A DNA stretch of 7,288 bases from Vulcanisaeta distributa. Lineage in GTDB: Archaea > Thermoproteota > Thermoprotei > Thermoproteales > Thermocladiaceae. The stretch is taken from the NCBI GenBank assembly GCA_002506645.1, contig DAXY01000008.1, forward strand, positions 17,278 to 24,565, in the 5' to 3' direction. Under the pieces are notes generated by a model that was not told the DNA's origin, did no database searches, and was given only the letters and a program-made list of their open reading frames with translations. Positions 5,412 to 7,288 of the stretch are shown here, one piece after another; positions within the stretch are counted from its first letter, which is position 1, and each line of letters begins with the position of its first letter. The position numbers and the translations under genes were made by a program.

Positions 5412-5646
5412 GTGCGTTTTTAGGGCTAGGTTTTTCCTTGAGGGTGTTGATAAGGAGTTGATAATTAAGTCGTTCAAGACCCTCGAGAGGGAGATGAGGT
5501 TTGGGAGGGGATTCGTCAAGGTTGAGACTGATGGCGATAACGTCGTGATAACGATCTGCGCAAAGGACCTAACAAGCCTGAGGAGCTTGGTTGGCGGCGT
5601 CATGAAATCGCTGTACCTAATACTCAGGGTTGAGGAGCTTGGCTAA
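5404..5646 (+). CDS. pcc1: KEOPS complex subunit Pcc1
   Basis: Pcc1 is the dimerising, tRNA-contacting subunit of KEOPS (Kae1-Bud32-Cgi121-Pcc1), which makes N6-threonylcarbamoyladenosine (t6A37) in ANN-decoding tRNAs. At 80 aa the protein has the usual length. It shows the KH-like alpha/beta pattern: strand ECVFRARFFL, helix ELIIKSFKTLERE (17-29), then hairpin strands FVKVETDGDNVVITICAKD (36-54) and a final helix SLRSLVGGVMKSLYLILRVEEL (57-79). The start TTG is supported by GGTGAT 5 nt upstream; no ATG or GTG occurs in frame early enough. It overlaps the Brix gene by 8 nt, the position it takes in many archaeal superoperons. The protein is recognised from size, pattern and position together rather than from a single motif. 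Confidence 0.85.
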   Translation: MGECVFRARFFLEGVDKELIIKSFKTLEREMRFGRGFVKVETDGDNVVITICAKDLTSLRSLVGGVMKSLYLILRVEELG

Positions 5647-5699
5647 GTACCGTAGGCCCAATCACGGGCATTGCTTCCCGGAAAACATGAGGATTAATA

Positions 5700-5707
5700 C
5701 TTATTAA
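5700..5707 (+). promoter_or_regulatory. TATA promoter of the prefoldin beta unit
   Basis: CTTATTAA preceded by GATTAATA is centred 26.5 nt from ATG 5730, predicting a leaderless start. It lies in the 83-nt gap after pcc1, so prefoldin beta, DUF3194 and the DHH gene can be transcribed independently of the rpl37ae unit. Confidence 0.6.
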
Positions 5708-5729
5708 GGCTTACATCAACGGCGCCTTA

Positions 5730-6110
5730 ATGAGTTCATTACCGCCATCATTACAGTCAGACCTGGAGAAGCTTCAGGCACTACAGGACCAATTAAATAG
5801 TGTTAGGGTTAGGAAGCAGCAGTTCGAGAGCGAGCTTAGGGAGGTTGAGAGGGCCATATCGGAGATTGAGAAGGTATCCGCCGAGAGTAAGGTCTACAAG
5901 ATTGTTGGTTCCTTCCTAGTCCTCGTCACTAAGGACCAGGCACTTCAGGAGCTTAAGGATAGGAAGGAACTCCTCGAACTCCACATAAAGACCCTATCCA
6001 GGCAGGAAAGTATGTTGATGAAGCAGATTGAGGACCTGAGGACTCAAATAAACGAAGCCCTCGCCAAGCTACAGGGCGGGGCTGGCGGAGTCGCCAAGGG
6101 TGGTGGTTAA
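5730..6110 (+). CDS. pfdB: Prefoldin beta subunit
   Basis: Archaeal prefoldin is an alpha2beta4 jellyfish-shaped chaperone that holds unfolded proteins at the tips of its coiled coils and passes them to the thermosome. At 126 aa this is the usual beta-subunit size. An N-terminal coiled coil (about 6-50, heptad-rich LEKLQALQDQLNSV) leads to the signature hairpin VYKIVGSFLVLVTKD (55-69), a helix beginning ALQELKDRKELLELHIKTL (71-89) and a second coiled coil up to about residue 115. A single beta-hairpin in place of the alpha subunit's two identifies it as beta. The C-terminus is glycine-rich (GGAGGVAKGGG), and its DNA (GGTGGT) may double as a weak Shine-Dalgarno site for the next gene, 5 nt downstream. 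It is in its conserved place after pcc1. Confidence 0.94.
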   Translation: MSSLPPSLQSDLEKLQALQDQLNSVRVRKQQFESELREVERAISEIEKVSAESKVYKIVGSFLVLVTKDQALQELKDRKELLELHIKTLSRQESMLMKQIEDLRTQINEALAKLQGGAGGVAKGGG

Positions 6111-6115
6111 AGGTA

Positions 6116-6457
6116 ATGAGTAATAATGAGTTAATTAATGAGATAGTTAACGTGGTCGCTGAGGAAGTTTACAAGTACCTAATGCATAAGCTCCCGGAGA
6201 AGCTCCTTGAGGACGTGGTCATTAACGTGAGTTTCAGCGACATTAGTAATTATACCCTTGAAATCAGTATTGACGCCACGGCTAACCCACTATTAAAGGG
6301 GCTTAATGACATTATTAACGATGCCATCGAGTTTGGGTTTAAAATAGCGGATTACCTAATGGATAAGTTTAGGAGGGGTGAATTGGTTGGCTTATCCACT
6401 GGAGAGATTGAGAGAATTGCTGAGGAATACGCGAAGGGCCTGCGTAATAACGCATAG
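6116..6457 (+). CDS. DUF3194 family protein
   Basis: DUF3194 proteins are small archaeal proteins of unknown function, regularly found between prefoldin beta and the DHH phosphoesterase. This one has 113 aa: an N-terminal amphipathic helix ELINEIVNVVAEEVYKYLM (5-23), two strands (VVINVSFSD 34-42, YTLEISIDATA 46-56), then a helix DIINDAIEFGFKIADYLMDK (65-84) and a final charged helix (about 95-111). The protein is acidic, with no membrane segment or cysteine. Position and the strand pair LEISIDATANP support the family call. It begins 5 nt after prefoldin beta, and its last 71 nt overlap the likely start of the DHH gene, so the three are translationally linked. A link to chaperone or RNA turnover is inferred from neighbours only. 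Confidence 0.8.
   Translation: MSNNELINEIVNVVAEEVYKYLMHKLPEKLLEDVVINVSFSDISNYTLEISIDATANPLLKGLNDIINDAIEFGFKIADYLMDKFRRGELVGLSTGEIERIAEEYAKGLRNNA
6377..6381 (+). promoter_or_regulatory. Shine-Dalgarno site deciding the DHH start
   Basis: GGTGA, at the end of the purine run AGGAGGGGTGA (6371-6381) inside DUF3194, lies 5 nt before TTG 6387. This is the same motif and spacing as for the pcc1 TTG. The purine run is too close to GTG 6378 to serve that codon. Confidence 0.45.
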
Positions 6458-7288
6458 GCATGCTGACTTAGACGCATATGCATGCGGGGTTGCTGTTAGG
6501 GAATTAATTACAAGGTTCAACCTCGAGGTGGATCTAGTGATTCCAGAGGGACCCTCCCACAATGTTAAGTCCCTCCTCACCAGGCTCAATATTAATTACC
6601 AAGGCTCGGACAACTGTGGTGAGGTCGATCTTGTGTTCTTAGTCGATGTTAGTACATATGCTCAATTGAATGAGTTTAGGCACATAATCAGTGATAGGCC
6701 TATGGTAGTCATTGATCACCACGAGGTACATAACGTGGTCCCCACGATCTCATTCATCGACCCCGGCGCCACGAGCTGCTCCGAAATCGCAGCCCAGGTG
6801 CTTAGGGGATTGGGGATTGAACCAAGTGGTGATGTGGCGACACTGCTCATCAGCGGTATATTGAGCGATAGTGGTAGGTTGAGCAGGGCTCGGCCCGAGA
6901 CCTTCGAGGTACTGGCCTGGCTCCTTAGGCTGGCGGGTAGGGATTACAGGGATATAATCAATGCCATGACTGAGGAGGTGACCTTTTCCGAGAGGATGGC
7001 GAGGGTTAAGGGCCTACTGAGGATGAGGGCTTATCGAGCCGGTGATTACATAATATGCCTAAGTAATGTAAATGCCTATGAATCATCACTTGCAGATACG
7101 CTGATTAGGTCTGGCTGTGATATAGCGCTGGTAGTTTCGGAGCATGATGGGGAAATGAGACTATTTGGTAGGGGCAGTAAGAGGATTGTCGATAAGGTTT
7201 CTCTTGCTGAGGCATTTAATGACCTGGCTCAGTACTTCAATGGTGAGGGTGGTGGGCATACGATGGCCGCAGCCCTGAGCATTAAGGT
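6387..7288 (+). CDS. DHH/DHHA1 phosphoesterase (RecJ-like), 3' end cut by window
   Basis: DHH-family enzymes are Mn2+-dependent phosphoesterases: RecJ-like single-strand nucleases, nanoRNases, or c-di-AMP/pApA hydrolases. From TTG 6387 the visible part codes 300 residues and runs open to the window end. Counted from that start, metal-binding motif I is HRHADLDA (23-30), motif II LVDVS (about 87-91), motif III VIDHHE (108-113, the DHH triad at 110-112) and motif IV SGILSDSG. After a linker (about residues 200-220) a DHHA1 domain begins and carries GEGGGHTMAAA near the window end, its substrate-binding glycine motif. All metal ligands are present, so the enzyme should be active. The family regularly follows DUF3194 in this superoperon. 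No ATG exists upstream of motif I; starts in frame are GTG 6378 and TTG 6387, 6408 and 6417. I chose 6387 for its GGTGA site 5 nt upstream. Whether its substrate is DNA, short RNA or a dinucleotide cannot be told here. Confidence 0.88.
   Translation, partial: MAYPLERLRELLRNTRRACVITHRHADLDAYACGVAVRELITRFNLEVDLVIPEGPSHNVKSLLTRLNINYQGSDNCGEVDLVFLVDVSTYAQLNEFRHIISDRPMVVIDHHEVHNVVPTISFIDPGATSCSEIAAQVLRGLGIEPSGDVATLLISGILSDSGRLSRARPETFEVLAWLLRLAGRDYRDIINAMTEEVTFSERMARVKGLLRMRAYRAGDYIICLSNVNAYESSLADTLIRSGCDIALVVSEHDGEMRLFGRGSKRIVDKVSLAEAFNDLAQYFNGEGGGHTMAAALSIK

Noticed and set aside
5656..5680. Two mutually exclusive short hairpins (GCCC/GGGC at 5656-5669 and CGGG/CCCG at 5665-5680) after pcc1
   Set aside because: The stems are only 4 bp, archaea do not use hairpin terminators, and no poly-T follows; probably chance in a GC-rich stretch.

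Overview
The window looks like chromosomal DNA of a hyperthermophilic crenarchaeon of the order Thermoproteales. My best guess is the Vulcanisaeta/Caldivirga group, with moderate confidence and from gene content and style only. The main reasons are archaeal information-processing genes (L37Ae, Brix, Pcc1, prefoldin beta, HerA), heavy use of AGG for arginine, GTG and TTG starts, AT-rich TATA boxes about 26 nt upstream of start codons (leaderless transcripts), and GGTGA-type Shine-Dalgarno sites only inside operons.

Left part (1-3122, + strand): a HerA-type DNA-translocating ATPase; a stand-alone tRNA-guanine transglycosylase-like protein that keeps both catalytic aspartate motifs but has no zinc-binding cysteine cluster and no PUA domain; and a small unrecognised 127-aa protein. 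At least the first two genes have their own well-placed TATA box, so they look like separate transcription units.

Middle (3123-4486): the 127-aa gene converges on a minus-strand DUF2848 (FAH-like fold) gene. The 123-nt gap between them holds a convincing minus-strand C/D box sRNA with all four boxes and two 11-12 nt guides. A divergent promoter region (3924-4027) then separates the DUF2848 gene from another unrecognised + strand gene of 152 aa.

Right part (4547-7288, + strand): the distal end of the conserved archaeal exosome/ribosome/prefoldin superoperon, in the order rpl37ae - Brix-domain protein - pcc1 - prefoldin beta - DUF3194 - DHH phosphoesterase (cut by the window end). The usual rpoP gene between rpl37ae and the Brix gene is missing, and no exosome genes stand upstream. 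The genes are tightly packed or overlap, except for an 83-nt gap with a new promoter before prefoldin beta. This splits the cluster into a ribosome/tRNA-modification unit (L37Ae, Brix, Pcc1) and a chaperone/DHH unit.

I see no mobile element, CRISPR array, tRNA or rRNA. The least explained items are the zinc-less TGT-like enzyme, the C/D sRNA and the two orphan genes. I found no clear evidence of a new multi-gene system.
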